64,000 nucleotides of DNA from Pseudoalteromonas ulvae UL12 (GCF_014925405.1 NZ_AQHJ01000035.1:792918-856917), one strand, 5' to 3'. Positions 8,754 to 19,196 are shown, counted from the stretch's first letter. Translations and numbers: made by a program. The notes: generated from the letters alone by a model not told the origin.

Positions 8754-10022
8754 GTGAGTGAAGTGAATTTAAACCAGTCTTTCTCAACTGGCGAGACTCA
8801 AAATAATAAAAATTACCTGTTACCACTAACAGCAATGACCACTTTGTTTTTTTTATGGGGATTTATAACTGTTTTAAATGACGTGTTAATTCCTCGTTTA
8901 AAAGCCGTTTTTGATTTAAGTTATACCGAAGCGATGTTGATCCAATTTTGTTTCTTTGGTGCTTACTTTATTGTCTCGTTACCAGCAGGCATGTTGGTTC
9001 GTAAAGTTGGCTATCGTAAAGGAGTGATTATTGGTTTGACGGTCGCAGCACTTGGTTGTTGTTTGTTTTACCCCGCAGCAGCTGTGCATCAATACAGCCT
9101 GTTTTTAGCGGCTTTATTTATTCTTGCTGGTGGTATCACCATTTTACAAGTCTCTGCTAACCCTTATGTTGCAGCACTTGGCCCAGTCGAAACCGCTTCA
9201 AGTCGTTTAAATTTAGCACAAGCGTTAAATTCATTAGGGACGACGATTGGCCCGATAGTTGGGGCGGCTTTATTTTTTGGTGGCACAGGTGCGTTAATTA
9301 ACGAAGCAGCACAAGCTGATTCGGTTAAAGTGCCTTATTTGATGATTGCTGGCGCGTTACTGACGATTGCTATTGTGTTTGCTTTTTTAAAATTACCTGA
9401 GCTACATGAACATCATGGCGATGAGACTGACGTTGTCGCAGAGCGACCTTTGCGTGAAGCCAAACATTTATTAATGGGTGTCATTGGTATTTTCTGTTAC
9501 GTAGGTGCAGAAGTGTCCATCGGTAGTTTCTTAGTAAACTATTTTGCAGATCCAAGTATTGCAGGCTTAGAAGAGCACGCCGCCGCGAAGTTAATTAGCT
9601 ACTATTGGGGCGGGGCGATGATTGGTCGCTTTGTTGGTGCTTACCTGATGCAAACAGTTAAGCCATGGAAAGTATTAGTCTTTAATAGTGCGATGGTGAT
9701 TGGCTTATTACTTCTAACGGTGAACACCAGCGGCAATCTTGCTATGTATTCGGTACTTGCGATAGGCTTATTTAATTCAATTATGTTTCCAACAATTTTT
9801 ACCTTGTCAATTGAAGGCTTAGATTCACAAACGAGTAAAGGATCGGGCTGGTTATGTTTAGCAATTGTAGGTGGCGCCATTGTTCCATTAATTCAAGGGT
9901 TTGTTGCTGATGCTGCCAATATCCAGATAAGCTTTTTGATCCCAGCTGTCTGTTATGTGTTCATTTTATGGTTTGCGTTTAATGTGACTAAGTTACAACA
10001 GACATGGCAAGCAACAAAATAA
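8754..10022 (+). CDS. FucP-type MFS sugar permease, probable mannose/hexose transporter
   Basis: Twelve-TM major facilitator of the FHS (L-fucose/glucose permease) family that imports a sugar with protons or sodium. FFLWGFITVLNDVLIPRLK is the family's TM1 signature, LVRKVGYRKGVIIG the loop 2-3 motif, and LNLAQALNSLGTTIGP the TM5 stretch. The open frame runs from 8673, but that lies in the operator; the GTG at 8754 (MSEVNLNQSF) has GGAG upstream. 422 residues. Linkage to mannose isomerase, kinase and alpha-mannosidase suggests mannose as substrate; fucose or glucose cannot be excluded from sequence alone. Confidence 0.88.
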   Translation: MSEVNLNQSFSTGETQNNKNYLLPLTAMTTLFFLWGFITVLNDVLIPRLKAVFDLSYTEAMLIQFCFFGAYFIVSLPAGMLVRKVGYRKGVIIGLTVAALGCCLFYPAAAVHQYSLFLAALFILAGGITILQVSANPYVAALGPVETASSRLNLAQALNSLGTTIGPIVGAALFFGGTGALINEAAQADSVKVPYLMIAGALLTIAIVFAFLKLPELHEHHGDETDVVAERPLREAKHLLMGVIGIFCYVGAEVSIGSFLVNYFADPSIAGLEEHAAAKLISYYWGGAMIGRFVGAYLMQTVKPWKVLVFNSAMVIGLLLLTVNTSGNLAMYSVLAIGLFNSIMFPTIFTLSIEGLDSQTSKGSGWLCLAIVGGAIVPLIQGFVADAANIQISFLIPAVCYVFILWFAFNVTKLQQTWQATK

Positions 10023-10049
10023 GTCGGATTTTGTTAAATTAATTTGCAT

Positions 10050-10077
10050 AAAAAAGAGTGCCTTTGCACTCTTTTTT
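10050..10077 (+). terminator. Terminator after the sugar permease
   Basis: AAAAAAGAGTGC / GCACTCTTTTTT stem with a CTTT loop and a strong T run. Confidence 0.9.
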
Positions 10078-10143
10078 ATTTAACCCACTGAAAAAAAACA
10101 AATTACATCCAAGTTACCCCATTCCAGTTCCCTTTTTTTACTT

Positions 10144-10160
10144 TACGTATTGAATACGTA
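10144..10160. promoter_or_regulatory. 17-bp perfect inverted repeat before the GH92 gene
   Basis: TACGTATTGAATACGTA is an 8-1-8 perfect inverted repeat. It overlaps a second palindrome, GAATACGTATTC (10152-10163). It lies about 28 bp before the operator-like element at 10188. The size and symmetry suit a dimeric regulator, but I do not recognise the factor. Confidence 0.45.
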
Positions 10161-10187
10161 TTCATAAACACGTTACTATTAAATAAA

Positions 10188-10201
10188 TTGGAACGGTCTA
10201 A
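10188..10201. promoter_or_regulatory. Second copy of the mannose-locus operator-like element
   Basis: TTGGAACGGTCTAA differs at two of 14 positions from the palindrome at 8673-8686. It sits 9 bp before the GH92 start codon, which suits repression by the same regulator. Confidence 0.55.
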
Positions 10202-10210
10202 ATAATTAAA

Positions 10211-12562
10211 ATGAAAATAACACATGTTTTAATACCAGCAGCAATTGGCACGATTTTCTTTTCGTCCTCACTGATAGCTAACACAAATAATCAATGGGTT
10301 GATCCTTTCATTGGCACAGGCGGAGATGGCCATACGTTTCCGGGTGCAGTTGTACCATTTGGTATGATGCAGTTGAGTCCCGATACAGATACCGTCATGC
10401 GGGGTGTGGATCCTCAACCCGAAATTTATAAGCGCTGCGCAGGATACCATTATGATGATCATACCATTGTTGGTTTTTCACATACTCACTTTAGTGGCAC
10501 AGGGCATTCAGACTTAGGTGACTTATTGATCATGCCGATGATTGATACTGTTCAGATTGAGCCTGGTTCAGCAGATAACCCAGATGCAGGCTATCGCTCA
10601 CGATTTTCTCATGATCAAGAATGGGCGAGCCCCGGCTATTATGGCGTTGAACTACTCGATAGTGGTATTAAAGCAGAGCTTACGACCTCGGAGCGAGCGG
10701 GTATGCACCAATACACCTTCAGTAAAGGACAACAAGCTCATATTATGCTTGATTTGACCAGCGCCATTTACAACTTCAAAAATAAAGTTATTTGGAGTGA
10801 CATCCGTAAAATTAACAATCGTACTTTAGTTGCCTACCGAGCAACCAATGGCTGGGCAAACAATCGACAGATGTATTTTGCGATTGAGTTCTCTCAGCCG
10901 ATTGATAACTACCAGTTTATTAATCTTGATGATAACCGGTATCGTTGTATGGATTGTTTAGGTAAAGAAAAACACTCAACAATCGAAAACAAACAAGTTA
11001 AAGAAGCTGCGGGTAAAGCGATTAAGTTTGTCGCCAGCTTTAATAACCCGACTAAACAACCAATTAAAATCAAAGTCGGTTTATCTGCGGTCAGTAAATC
11101 AAATGCACTTGAAAACTTACAAACAGAAATTCCAGATTGGAATTTTACAGCCGTACGGGATAACGCAGCGCAAAAATGGCATCACTATTTAAGTAAATTT
11201 GAAGCGCAAGGCAGCGAAGCTCAAAAACGCCAGTTTTATACCTCGCTCTATCATGCACTGCAAGCGCCCTCAATTTATCAAGATGTTAATGGCCAATATC
11301 GTGGTGTGGATGGAGAAATCCATCAAGGCAAAGATCATACTCACTATACTTTGTTTTCATTGTGGGATACCTATCGCGCATTGCATCCATTGCTCACTTA
11401 TGTCGATCCGCAGCGAGTGGGTGATATGGTGCAATCTATGCTCGACCATTATCAGCAAAGTTATGATGACATGCTGCCGATTTGGTCATTTCATGGCCAC
11501 GAGACTTGGACCATGATTGGTTATCATGCTGTGTCGGTGATTGCAGATGCTTATTTAAAAGGGATCCGTAATTTTAATACTGAATTGGCACTGGAAGCCG
11601 TATTAGCCACCGCCAATAGCCCGATTTATGATGCAACAGCAGAATATAAACAGTTTGGTTATGTGCCAATGGATGTGTTGCCTGAGTCAGTTTCTATCAC
11701 GCTTGAATATGCATACGACGATTTTACAATTGCACGACTCTTAGAAGCGATGGGTAAACCTAATGATGCCAACGTGTACTACCAACGTGCGTTGTCATAT
11801 AAAAATGTCTTTGATAAGCAAACAGGATATATGCGAGGGCGCGATAGTAAAGGCCAATGGGATCCAGAATTTAACCCAGAAGAGGCGAAATATATGGGGC
11901 CATTTACCGAAGGAAACGCTAATCAATACACATTTTATGTACCACATGATGTACAAGGTTTGATTGATTTAATCGGTGGTGACACTAAATTCGAACAGCG
12001 CTTAGATGCATTATTTGACACGCATTTATCTGATGAAATGATTAAAGAGCATGAAGATATCGCCGGTTTAATTGGCAACTATGCACATGGCAATGAACCA
12101 AGTCATCATATAGCGTATTTGTATAACTACGCAGGAAAACCATGGCGAACTCAAGAGCGCATCCGACAAATTATGGATACCTTGTCATCTGATAAGCCAG
12201 ATGGATTAGCCGGTAATGATGATGTCGGGCAGATGTCTGCTTGGTATATTTTCTCGGCAATGGGTTTTTATCCTGTGGCACCAGGTGATTTAAGTTATGC
12301 CATTGGTGCACCGCAATTGCCAAAAATTTCACTTAAGCTGCCCAACAAACAGGTTTTTACTGTCGAAGCGAAAAACTTAAGTAATACGCACCAATACATT
12401 CAAACGGCGACACTGAACGGTAAGCCGTTAACGCAAAGTTTTATCACACATCAACAAATAATGGCCGGCGGGCAACTGACTTTTGTGATGAGTGATAAGC
12501 CAAATAAAGCATGGGGTCATGCCCCTAGCAACCGTCCACCTTCTCTGAGTACACTATTATGA
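10211..12562 (+). CDS. Secreted GH92 alpha-mannosidase
   Basis: Calcium-dependent exo-acting alpha-mannosidase of glycoside hydrolase family 92. It releases mannose from alpha-mannosides such as N-glycans or mannans. Residues 1-23 form a signal peptide without a lipobox, so the enzyme is periplasmic or secreted. The N-terminal beta-sandwich contains GGDGHTFPGAVVPFGMMQLS and GYHYDD...GFSHTHFSGTG. In the (alpha/alpha)6 domain EGNANQYTFYVPHD (from residue 567) carries the probable acid glutamate, GNEPSHH the sugar-binding loop, and GNDDVGQMSAW (from residue 668) the base aspartate and metal ligands. 783 residues, normal for the family. It overlaps the next gene by ATGA. The mannose released would feed the permease, isomerase and kinase encoded upstream. 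Confidence 0.95.
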   Translation: MKITHVLIPAAIGTIFFSSSLIANTNNQWVDPFIGTGGDGHTFPGAVVPFGMMQLSPDTDTVMRGVDPQPEIYKRCAGYHYDDHTIVGFSHTHFSGTGHSDLGDLLIMPMIDTVQIEPGSADNPDAGYRSRFSHDQEWASPGYYGVELLDSGIKAELTTSERAGMHQYTFSKGQQAHIMLDLTSAIYNFKNKVIWSDIRKINNRTLVAYRATNGWANNRQMYFAIEFSQPIDNYQFINLDDNRYRCMDCLGKEKHSTIENKQVKEAAGKAIKFVASFNNPTKQPIKIKVGLSAVSKSNALENLQTEIPDWNFTAVRDNAAQKWHHYLSKFEAQGSEAQKRQFYTSLYHALQAPSIYQDVNGQYRGVDGEIHQGKDHTHYTLFSLWDTYRALHPLLTYVDPQRVGDMVQSMLDHYQQSYDDMLPIWSFHGHETWTMIGYHAVSVIADAYLKGIRNFNTELALEAVLATANSPIYDATAEYKQFGYVPMDVLPESVSITLEYAYDDFTIARLLEAMGKPNDANVYYQRALSYKNVFDKQTGYMRGRDSKGQWDPEFNPEEAKYMGPFTEGNANQYTFYVPHDVQGLIDLIGGDTKFEQRLDALFDTHLSDEMIKEHEDIAGLIGNYAHGNEPSHHIAYLYNYAGKPWRTQERIRQIMDTLSSDKPDGLAGNDDVGQMSAWYIFSAMGFYPVAPGDLSYAIGAPQLPKISLKLPNKQVFTVEAKNLSNTHQYIQTATLNGKPLTQSFITHQQIMAGGQLTFVMSDKPNKAWGHAPSNRPPSLSTLL

Positions 12563-13329
12563 GAGTAACAATTAAGTCACTGGCGTGTTTAAAATTGACT
12601 GTTCTTGCTACAGCTTTAATGACATCAACTGCGAGTCATAGCGAGCAGATCACGCTAAAACCGCTCTCATTTCAATCTGATATTGGCTGGATAGGGTATC
12701 AGTTACCTAATGTGGAAATTAAAAATCAGACAGAAGCCAATCATCCTATCTGGCAATCATTGACTGTGCCGTTGATTAAACAGATAAGTTTTAATGTGGC
12801 CCGATTGCTCTATGATAAAGTTGAGTCAGCCCCTCAACTTCCAAGCTTAGGGATTATTCTAAGTGAGTTTGAGGGTGTCGCGTTCAAAGAGGGAGATTTT
12901 AATGGGGCTACGATTAAAATCAGTCGTGGTTATCTTGCAAAATTTGAGAAATCTCATCATCAAGCAGCACTAGTCGATGAGATAGTTGGCATTTTATATC
13001 ATGAAATAGCGCATGCTTATCAACTTGATGATCATAATTACGCCGAGATTGGCCCGGTCATTGAAGGCATTGCAGACGTCGTTAGGATGCAAGCGGGATA
13101 TATTGATGTCAGTCATCGTAAAGCAGGCGGTCATTATGATGCTGGTTATAAAACAACGGCATTTTATTTCGACTGGTTAATTAAACAACACCCGCATATT
13201 TCATTGCCAGTCATTAATGAGCAACTAAATCCACACGATAATATTAAGTGGTCTTGGCAAACATTCGCGGATTCGAATAAACTGATCTTAAACAGTAGTT
13301 GGCAGCAATATCAGCAACACATTTTATAA
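12559..13329 (+). CDS. Secreted metallopeptidase of the basic secretory protein type
   Basis: Signal peptide in residues 1-28 (LATALMTSTASHSE). The body resembles the plant/bacterial basic secretory protein family (BSP, putative peptidases): ILYHEIAHAYQLDDHNYAEIGPVIEGIADVVRMQAGYI combines a zinc-binding HEIAH with a downstream EGIAD segment that supplies the third ligand region. 256 residues. Translationally coupled to the GH92 gene by an ATGA overlap, which implies a joint role, for instance peptide cleavage of a mannosylated glycoprotein. The substrate is unknown and proteolytic activity is inferred from the motif only. Confidence 0.78.
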   Translation: MRVTIKSLACLKLTVLATALMTSTASHSEQITLKPLSFQSDIGWIGYQLPNVEIKNQTEANHPIWQSLTVPLIKQISFNVARLLYDKVESAPQLPSLGIILSEFEGVAFKEGDFNGATIKISRGYLAKFEKSHHQAALVDEIVGILYHEIAHAYQLDDHNYAEIGPVIEGIADVVRMQAGYIDVSHRKAGGHYDAGYKTTAFYFDWLIKQHPHISLPVINEQLNPHDNIKWSWQTFADSNKLILNSSWQQYQQHIL

Positions 13330-13358
13330 AAAAAACCGCCAAGCGGCGGTTTTTTTAT
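13330..13358. terminator. Bidirectional terminator between the metallopeptidase gene and speB
   Basis: Stem AAACCGCC / GGCGGTTT with an AAGC loop, flanked by A and T runs; convergent genes on both sides. Confidence 0.9.
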
Positions 13359-13394
13359 AGTATTCAACAATACATCTTTGCTTGTTGGATTGCG

Positions 13395-14324
13395 TTATTT
13401 GATATCTTTATTCTGCAAAGCCCACAAATGCATTAATTCTAATGCAATTGATGCACCTGCTAGTGCCGTTAACTCTGCATGATCATAAGCCGGTGCAACT
13501 TCAACAACATCCATGCCGACAATATTGATGTCAGTTAATAACCTAAGCACTTTCAATACTTTATCAGTTGTTAATCCACCACATACTGGCGTGCCTGTAC
13601 CTGGAGCAAACGCAGGATCTAAACAATCAATATCAAAAGTGAGATACACAGGTAAATCACCAATAGTTTGTTTGATTTGTGCAACAATTTGTTCAGGTGT
13701 TAAATCATTCGCTTGCATGGCGTTGATCACATTGAAGCCATGTTCTTGTTCAGTGTAATCAGTACGAATACCAATTTGCACTGAATGGTGCTTATCAATG
13801 ATCCCTTCATTTGGAGCATGATAGAACATGGTACCGTGATCATAACGGCTGCCGTTGCTGTAAGTATCTGTGTGCGCATCAAAATGGATCAACGCCATTT
13901 TTCCAAACTTCTTAGCATGTGCACGCAGTAAAGGTAAGGTAACAAAGTGATCCCCACCTAAACTAAGCATCGTTTTACCTTGGTCAAGCAGAGCAGTCGC
14001 CGCTTGTTCAACCAGTTCGGTAAATCCTTCACAGTCACCTGGGGCATAGATTAAGTCGCCCGCATCAATGATTTTACAATGCTCCGTGAGCGAAAACGGC
14101 CATGGAAAACGTTTACCTTCCCACGCCAAATTAACCGACGCTCTTCTGATCGCATCTGGGCCCATACGGGCACCAGAGCGACCTGATGTGGCCATATCAA
14201 ACGGTAATCCTAACACGACAATATCGGCATCAGCATTGAGTGGGTTTTGCACTAATGGCTGACGCAAAAAAGTCATAGGGTTACTGAATAACGACGTTTC
14301 TTCACGTTGAAACAGTTGGCTCAT
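13395..14324 (-). CDS. speB: Agmatinase
   Basis: Binuclear-manganese ureohydrolase converting agmatine to putrescine and urea. Metal-ligand motifs are [23 protein letters not shown] and [18 protein letters not shown]. The sequence is close to E. coli SpeB throughout ([15 protein letters not shown] [18 protein letters not shown]). 309 residues. It lies 21 nt after speA, so both steps of the arginine-to-putrescine route are in one operon. An AGGAG lies about 11 nt upstream of the ATG. Confidence 0.97.
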   Translation of the reverse strand: MSQLFQREETSLFSNPMTFLRQPLVQNPLNADADIVVLGLPFDMATSGRSGARMGPDAIRRASVNLAWEGKRFPWPFSLTEHCKIIDAGDLIYAPGDCEGFTELVEQAATALLDQGKTMLSLGGDHFVTLPLLRAHAKKFGKMALIHFDAHTDTYSNGSRYDHGTMFYHAPNEGIIDKHHSVQIGIRTDYTEQEHGFNVINAMQANDLTPEQIVAQIKQTIGDLPVYLTFDIDCLDPAFAPGTGTPVCGGLTTDKVLKVLRLLTDINIVGMDVVEVAPAYDHAELTALAGASIALELMHLWALQNKDIK

Positions 14325-14345
14325 TTAATCATCCGCTCCTAAGCG

Positions 14346-16259
14346 TTAAATATCTTCTAAGTATGTGTAGCCTTTTAGGCCTAAATCTAATTCAGCTAAA
14401 ACTGATTCACGCTCATCTTCTGGCAATTTACTTTCGGCCAATTCGGCATACGCCGCGCGGAATGAATCTGGGTCTAAGTGAACATAACGCAGCATATCTT
14501 CAACAGTGTCGCCTTCGTTGATTTCGCTGATATGGGCTTGGCCGTTTTCATCCATGTTAATAACTGTGCTGTGTGTATCACCAAATAAGTTGTGCATATC
14601 ACCTAAGATTTCTTGATAAGCACCGACTAAGAAAAAGCCCAATAAATATGGGGATTCTGGCGACCATTCTGGTACAGGTAAAGTGGTTTCTATTCCTTGT
14701 CCATCAACATATTGATCAACTGTACCATCGGAATCACAAGTAATATCCAACAAAACGGCACGACGTTTTGGCACTTCAGTTAATCCTGATAACGGCAACA
14801 CAGGAAACACCTGGTCAATGCCCCATGCGTCTGGTAACGATTGGAACAACGAGAAGTTTACAAAAAACTTATCGGCTAGTTTCTCATTCAATTCATCAAT
14901 AATGGGGCGATGAAAACGGTTTTTGCTATCCATGAGTTGGCTCAGTTCATAACTGACACGTAAGCTGACTTGTTCAGCCCATGCACGTTGTTCAAGACCC
15001 AATAAGCCCATACCAAATTGGCTGTGGACTTCTGCAAGGTCGCTTAAACAATCGTGGAAAATCTCAATTAAAGCACGATCATCAATGCGATTATTTAATT
15101 GTACCCATGAGTGCCACATGTTTTTAAGTAAAATTGGCGCATCACTACTTGGTTCTGTAATGTCTTCTGCTTTATAGGACTCAGTGCCAATCACATTTGA
15201 AATCAACACCGCGTGATGAGCAGTTAACGCACGACCAGACTCTGAAATAATCATCGGCATAGGTTGTTCGTACTGCTTACAAATGTCGCCAATGGTGTAG
15301 ACGATATTGTTAGCGTACTCTGCAAGTGAATAGTTCATTGAGTTGCTTGATTGACTGCGCGTACCATCATAATCAATGGCCAAACCACCGCCGACATCCA
15401 TACAGACTAATTGCGCGCCCAAACGGCGTAATTCACAATAAAAACGGGCTGCTTCACTTACACCTGTGCGCACGTCACGGATATTGGCCATCTGTGAACC
15501 TAAGTGGAAATGCACAAGTTGCAAAGTGTCAGTCATCCCTAGCGCTTTGAGTTTATTCAAGACGCTTAATACTTGTGATGCAGACAGACCAAATTTAGAC
15601 TTTTCACCACCACTTGCTTGCCATTTGCCTTTGCCTTGTGACGCTAAACGTACACGTAGGCCAAGACGAGGTGATACATTCAATTTTTTCGCTTCAGCTA
15701 ACACCATATCAAGCTCAGAAAGCTTTTCTAATACAATGTTAACTTTATGACCGAGTTTTTCACCGATCAACGCTAAACGAATATATTCACTGTCTTTATA
15801 GCCATTACACACAATCACAGAGCTGGCTTTTTGTGCCATCGCTAAGACGGCTAATAATTCACCTTTACTGCCTGCTTCTAAGCCTAATTGCTTCACTTCT
15901 TGATTGGCTTGGCTAGCTAAAATTTCTTCAACGACTTCACGTTGTTGATTAACTTTGATTGGGTATACCAATAAGTATTTTTCAGGGTAATTATAAGCAG
16001 CAATTGCTTCATTAAAGGCAGCACATAAATTATGTACACGGTTATGGAGAATTTGTGGAAATCTTACCAATGCTGGCAGTGATAACCCTTGCTGTTGAAT
16101 TTGTTCAGCAATAGAGGCCAACGACACCGTTTGATCAGGTTGTGCTGCATTGGGTGCAACATACACTTCACCTTGATCATTAATACCGTAATAACCTTGA
16201 CTCCAATGGCGTACATTGTAGCTTGCGCGAACTTGTTCAATCGCAGTGGTTTTATTCAT
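14346..16259 (-). CDS. speA: Biosynthetic arginine decarboxylase
   Basis: PLP-dependent enzyme making agmatine from arginine. Lys102 in [18 protein letters not shown] is the PLP lysine. [17 protein letters not shown] and [15 protein letters not shown] are barrel signatures of the fold III decarboxylases, and [18 protein letters not shown] contains the active-site cysteine from the partner subunit. 637 residues, slightly shorter than the ~658 of E. coli. An AAGGA ribosome-binding site lies 6 nt before the ATG. Confidence 0.97.
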   Translation of the reverse strand: MNKTTAIEQVRASYNVRHWSQGYYGINDQGEVYVAPNAAQPDQTVSLASIAEQIQQQGLSLPALVRFPQILHNRVHNLCAAFNEAIAAYNYPEKYLLVYPIKVNQQREVVEEILASQANQEVKQLGLEAGSKGELLAVLAMAQKASSVIVCNGYKDSEYIRLALIGEKLGHKVNIVLEKLSELDMVLAEAKKLNVSPRLGLRVRLASQGKGKWQASGGEKSKFGLSASQVLSVLNKLKALGMTDTLQLVHFHLGSQMANIRDVRTGVSEAARFYCELRRLGAQLVCMDVGGGLAIDYDGTRSQSSNSMNYSLAEYANNIVYTIGDICKQYEQPMPMIISESGRALTAHHAVLISNVIGTESYKAEDITEPSSDAPILLKNMWHSWVQLNNRIDDRALIEIFHDCLSDLAEVHSQFGMGLLGLEQRAWAEQVSLRVSYELSQLMDSKNRFHRPIIDELNEKLADKFFVNFSLFQSLPDAWGIDQVFPVLPLSGLTEVPKRRAVLLDITCDSDGTVDQYVDGQGIETTLPVPEWSPESPYLLGFFLVGAYQEILGDMHNLFGDTHSTVINMDENGQAHISEINEGDTVEDMLRYVHLDPDSFRAAYAELAESKLPEDERESVLAELDLGLKGYTYLEDI

Positions 16260-16591
16260 TTCAATCCTTAATTATATCGGCGTTAGACGCGTGATTTATT
16301 GCTATTTTAGCAGTATATTTTTGCGCATTAGAATTAAATACGCCAATCGAGTCCAACAAGTTATTTTTATCGATAAGATAATAGTATTGATTTGTGAGTC
16401 AGTGCAAATACTGATTGCTGTTATGGTGTATAAATGATTAAAAAACTAAAGATTTTTATACATCTACCGACAATTATGATAGAGAAAACGATTTATCAAT
16501 GCTTATTTCCCATATAGATTGACCTTCCTCAATACTTAGATAGGATTAAATCGGTTCAATCATAATAATAATGTTTTAAATCAGGGTGCTT
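16260..16591. other. Divergent speA / chemoreceptor intergenic region
   Basis: About 330 AT-rich bases that must hold the speA promoter (leftwards) and the chemoreceptor promoter (rightwards). I see no conserved RNA structure, no gene and no terminator in it. Confidence 0.6.
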
Positions 16592-18481
16592 ATGTTTCAA
16601 CAATTTAAATTTACTACCAAGGTCACACTCGCCGCTTCTTTGGTGTTAGTGCTGGTGCTAGGGCTTTTTACCATTAACAACTTTCTATCCATGCGCTCGC
16701 AAACAGAGGTGCAACTCGAAAAAGTACTGCAAGAAATTTCGCAATCAGTGTCCAATAATATTGCCAATTGGCTGAATTCAAAATTAGAGATTGTTGAATC
16801 CATCGCCTTAGCCTACCAACCTGGCTCAGAAACTGACGATACGATTAAACAATTGGTGCAGGCTAATCGTGCCGGTGGATTCAAAAATAGTTATGTTGGT
16901 ACCACTCAAGGGCAATTTATTTTAGATGATCCAACGCTACAATTACCTGCTGATTTTGATCCCCGCCAACGCCCTTGGTATCAGTTAGTCGCTAATCAAA
17001 GCAATACAGCGTTCACTGCGCCCTATATTGATGCAACGACGAATGCTTTGATAATCTCCGCAGTGGTGCCTGTGTATAAATCAAGTCGCTTTTCGGGTGT
17101 GGCCGGAGGGGATATTCAATTAGATAAAATCACTGAAATCGTCAATAGTGTCGACTTTTTGGGATATGGTTACGCATTTTTAGTCAATGATGAGAATAAA
17201 ATTCTTATTCACCCTCAAACACGTTTTAATGACAAGTCACTCAGTGACTTAGTGGGGCAGAGCATCCCACTGCAAACAAAGTTTGTCGAACATTCAGTGG
17301 AAGGAACCGACAAACTGATCTCTTTTGTCAAAATAAAAGGCATCAATAATGTCAATTGGTACTTAGGTGTAGTGATTGATAAAGACATTGCTTATTCATC
17401 GGTTGACTCATTTCGGTTGATGGCCACGTTGTATATGGTCATGGGTATTGTAGCGATAGTTTTAATGATGCAGTTTGTATTGCGTTACTTGATGCGTCCT
17501 ATGGCCAATGTGACCGCAGCAATTAAAGACATAGCAGAAGGCGAAGGCGATTTAACTCAGCGCATTACCGTTGAAAACAATGATGAATTTGGCGAGCTAT
17601 CGCGCTACTTTAATGCGTTTATAGATAAAATCCATGGTTCAATTACCCAAGTGCGTGATACCACGATTTCATTAGAGCATTCCGTAGAGACACTGATCCA
17701 ATCCACAGAATCGACCCTTAATATGTACAGTGAGCAAACTAAATCAACTGATAATGTCGCAACGGCGATTAACCAATTATCTTCCAGTGCGGTCGAGATT
17801 GCAGGCAGTGCGGAAAATGCATCTAAACTGGCATCAGATGCAAATCAGCAAGCGAGCCAAAGTCATGAAACCTTAGGTGAAAATATCGCGGCCATCGAAG
17901 ATTTATCGAGCAAAATGCAAAATGCACAGCAATCGATTGATGCGCTTAACAAACACACAGTTAATATTGGCCAAATTCTTGAAGTGATCAAAGGCGTCAG
18001 TGAGCAAACGAATCTACTTGCTTTAAATGCTGCAATCGAAGCTGCACGAGCTGGAGATGCAGGCCGAGGTTTTGCGGTCGTCGCAGATGAAGTGCGCCAA
18101 TTGGCGCAGCGTACTCAGCAATCAGCACAAGAGATTGAAAATACAATTGTCCAGTTGCAACAAGGTTCACAAGAAGCCGTCGCCATTATGACGCAAAGCC
18201 AAAAAGATTCACAAAGCAGTGTTATCTCTGCGCAACAAGCGGGTGTACAAGTGGAGGCGGTCGGACAATCAATTAAGCAAATTGATCAAGCTAACCATAC
18301 TGTGGCCAATGCAACGATTGAACAAAACCAAACCATTCAATCCTTAGATAAAGATATTCACTATATTAGTGAACTAAACTCGCAAGGTCAGGGCAACCTG
18401 AATAATACGTTGTCAGAATGTACTCAATTGAAGCATCAGTTTGACCAACTTGAAGCAATGGTACTGAAATTTAAAGTCTAA
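16592..18481 (+). CDS. Methyl-accepting chemotaxis protein with a periplasmic Cache sensor
   Basis: Inner-membrane chemoreceptor. TM1 is at residues ~10-32. The periplasmic region up to ~280 resembles a double-Cache domain ([43 protein letters not shown]). TM2 lies near residues 280-300, followed by a HAMP domain ([20 protein letters not shown]) and a cytoplasmic hairpin whose tip is [20 protein letters not shown]. There is no C-terminal pentapeptide for CheR/CheB tethering. The ATG at 16592 has AGGG six bases upstream and is preferred over the GTG at 16586. The ligand is unknown; Cache receptors often sense amino acids or organic acids. Adjacency to speA may be coincidence. Confidence 0.92.
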   Translation: MFQQFKFTTKVTLAASLVLVLVLGLFTINNFLSMRSQTEVQLEKVLQEISQSVSNNIANWLNSKLEIVESIALAYQPGSETDDTIKQLVQANRAGGFKNSYVGTTQGQFILDDPTLQLPADFDPRQRPWYQLVANQSNTAFTAPYIDATTNALIISAVVPVYKSSRFSGVAGGDIQLDKITEIVNSVDFLGYGYAFLVNDENKILIHPQTRFNDKSLSDLVGQSIPLQTKFVEHSVEGTDKLISFVKIKGINNVNWYLGVVIDKDIAYSSVDSFRLMATLYMVMGIVAIVLMMQFVLRYLMRPMANVTAAIKDIAEGEGDLTQRITVENNDEFGELSRYFNAFIDKIHGSITQVRDTTISLEHSVETLIQSTESTLNMYSEQTKSTDNVATAINQLSSSAVEIAGSAENASKLASDANQQASQSHETLGENIAAIEDLSSKMQNAQQSIDALNKHTVNIGQILEVIKGVSEQTNLLALNAAIEAARAGDAGRGFAVVADEVRQLAQRTQQSAQEIENTIVQLQQGSQEAVAIMTQSQKDSQSSVISAQQAGVQVEAVGQSIKQIDQANHTVANATIEQNQTIQSLDKDIHYISELNSQGQGNLNNTLSECTQLKHQFDQLEAMVLKFKV

Positions 18482-18500
18482 TAGATTGATTTTATAATAA

Positions 18501-18528
18501 ACAAAGCCCGCAAATGCGGGCTTTGTTG
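18501..18528. terminator. Terminator after the chemoreceptor
   Basis: ACAAAGCCCGC / GCGGGCTTTGT, an 11-bp perfect stem with an AAAT loop; it also faces the convergent small lipoprotein gene. Confidence 0.9.
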
Positions 18529-18548
18529 CATGTGAAGCATGAAGATAA

Positions 18549-18788
18549 TTACAAGTCACATTTTAATATTTTCATTGGTTTGTCAGCTTGCATAACGCAA
18601 CCACGGGCTTCATCTGTCGCCGCTTTACATTGCTGGGTCATTTCACTGTTACTGGGAGCTTGTGCTCCGAGTACCTTTTTAGCATGAGCAACTACTTTAT
18701 CACACTCGCTACTAGGTACTGGTGGAGCTTTGGAGCAAGCGGCTAAAATTAGACTCGATAAAACCAAGGTAAACAGGCGTATTTTCAT
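18549..18788 (-). CDS. Small lipoprotein of unknown function
   Basis: The frame is open to 18857, but MKIRLFTLVLSSLILAACSK (start 18788) is a typical lipoprotein signal with lipobox LAAC at residue 18. The mature part is about 60 residues with four further cysteines (SECDKVV, TQQCKAA, RGCVMQ, LKCDL), spaced as if two disulphides form in the periplasm. I do not recognise a family. No operon partner. Confidence 0.7.
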   Translation of the reverse strand: MKIRLFTLVLSSLILAACSKAPPVPSSECDKVVAHAKKVLGAQAPSNSEMTQQCKAATDEARGCVMQADKPMKILKCDL

Positions 18789-19196
18789 AGTGTTGCTTTC
18801 TCTTTTTTTCAATATTGTCATCAAGTGTAGCCAATATTTGAACAGGTGGGTAAACAACAGCGCAGAAACTCTTAGCGTAATAAATTTTTATGACAAACAG
18901 CCAATATGAGGTGTGTTAACGATTTAAAATGGCAAAAGTATGTCCAAACCATGAATGTTTTATAATTTTTAGTGGCAAAAGAGACACAAAATAAGTGTAA
19001 AAATTACAACCGCTTACTTCCTAATGAGCAAATTTGCTTGTCTCAATGTGCAAAATAACGTGAAATATATGTCTGTTCCATGACATCTGTAATCAAACTG
19101 TAGCTTTTACGCAACATCAGTGTAATTAAACACCTTTAATATCCGCATCAGAAATTACATTCGCAAACGTTTTTGCAAATTTATAGGGTAGATATT
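18789..19196. other. Intergenic region upstream of the TonB locus
   Basis: About 400 bases without a convincing gene. The right half holds a set of 11-bp-phased Pho-like half-sites (19087-19130, listed separately) and the ribosome-binding site AGGG before the ATG at 19197. A near-palindrome GCAAATTTGC is at 19028-19037. The left part must carry the promoter of the small lipoprotein. Confidence 0.6.
19087..19130 (+). promoter_or_regulatory. Pho-box-like direct repeats before the TonB operon
   Basis: CTGTAATCAAACTGTAGC (19087-19104) contains two CTGT-type half-sites exactly 11 bp apart. A further half-site, GTGTAATTAAA, begins at 19120, in the same 11-bp phase. PhoB boxes are direct repeats of a CTGTCAT-like 7-mer with an 11-bp period, so this is a plausible PhoB target. 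No phoB gene is in the window; the assignment rests on motif resemblance only. Confidence 0.45.
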
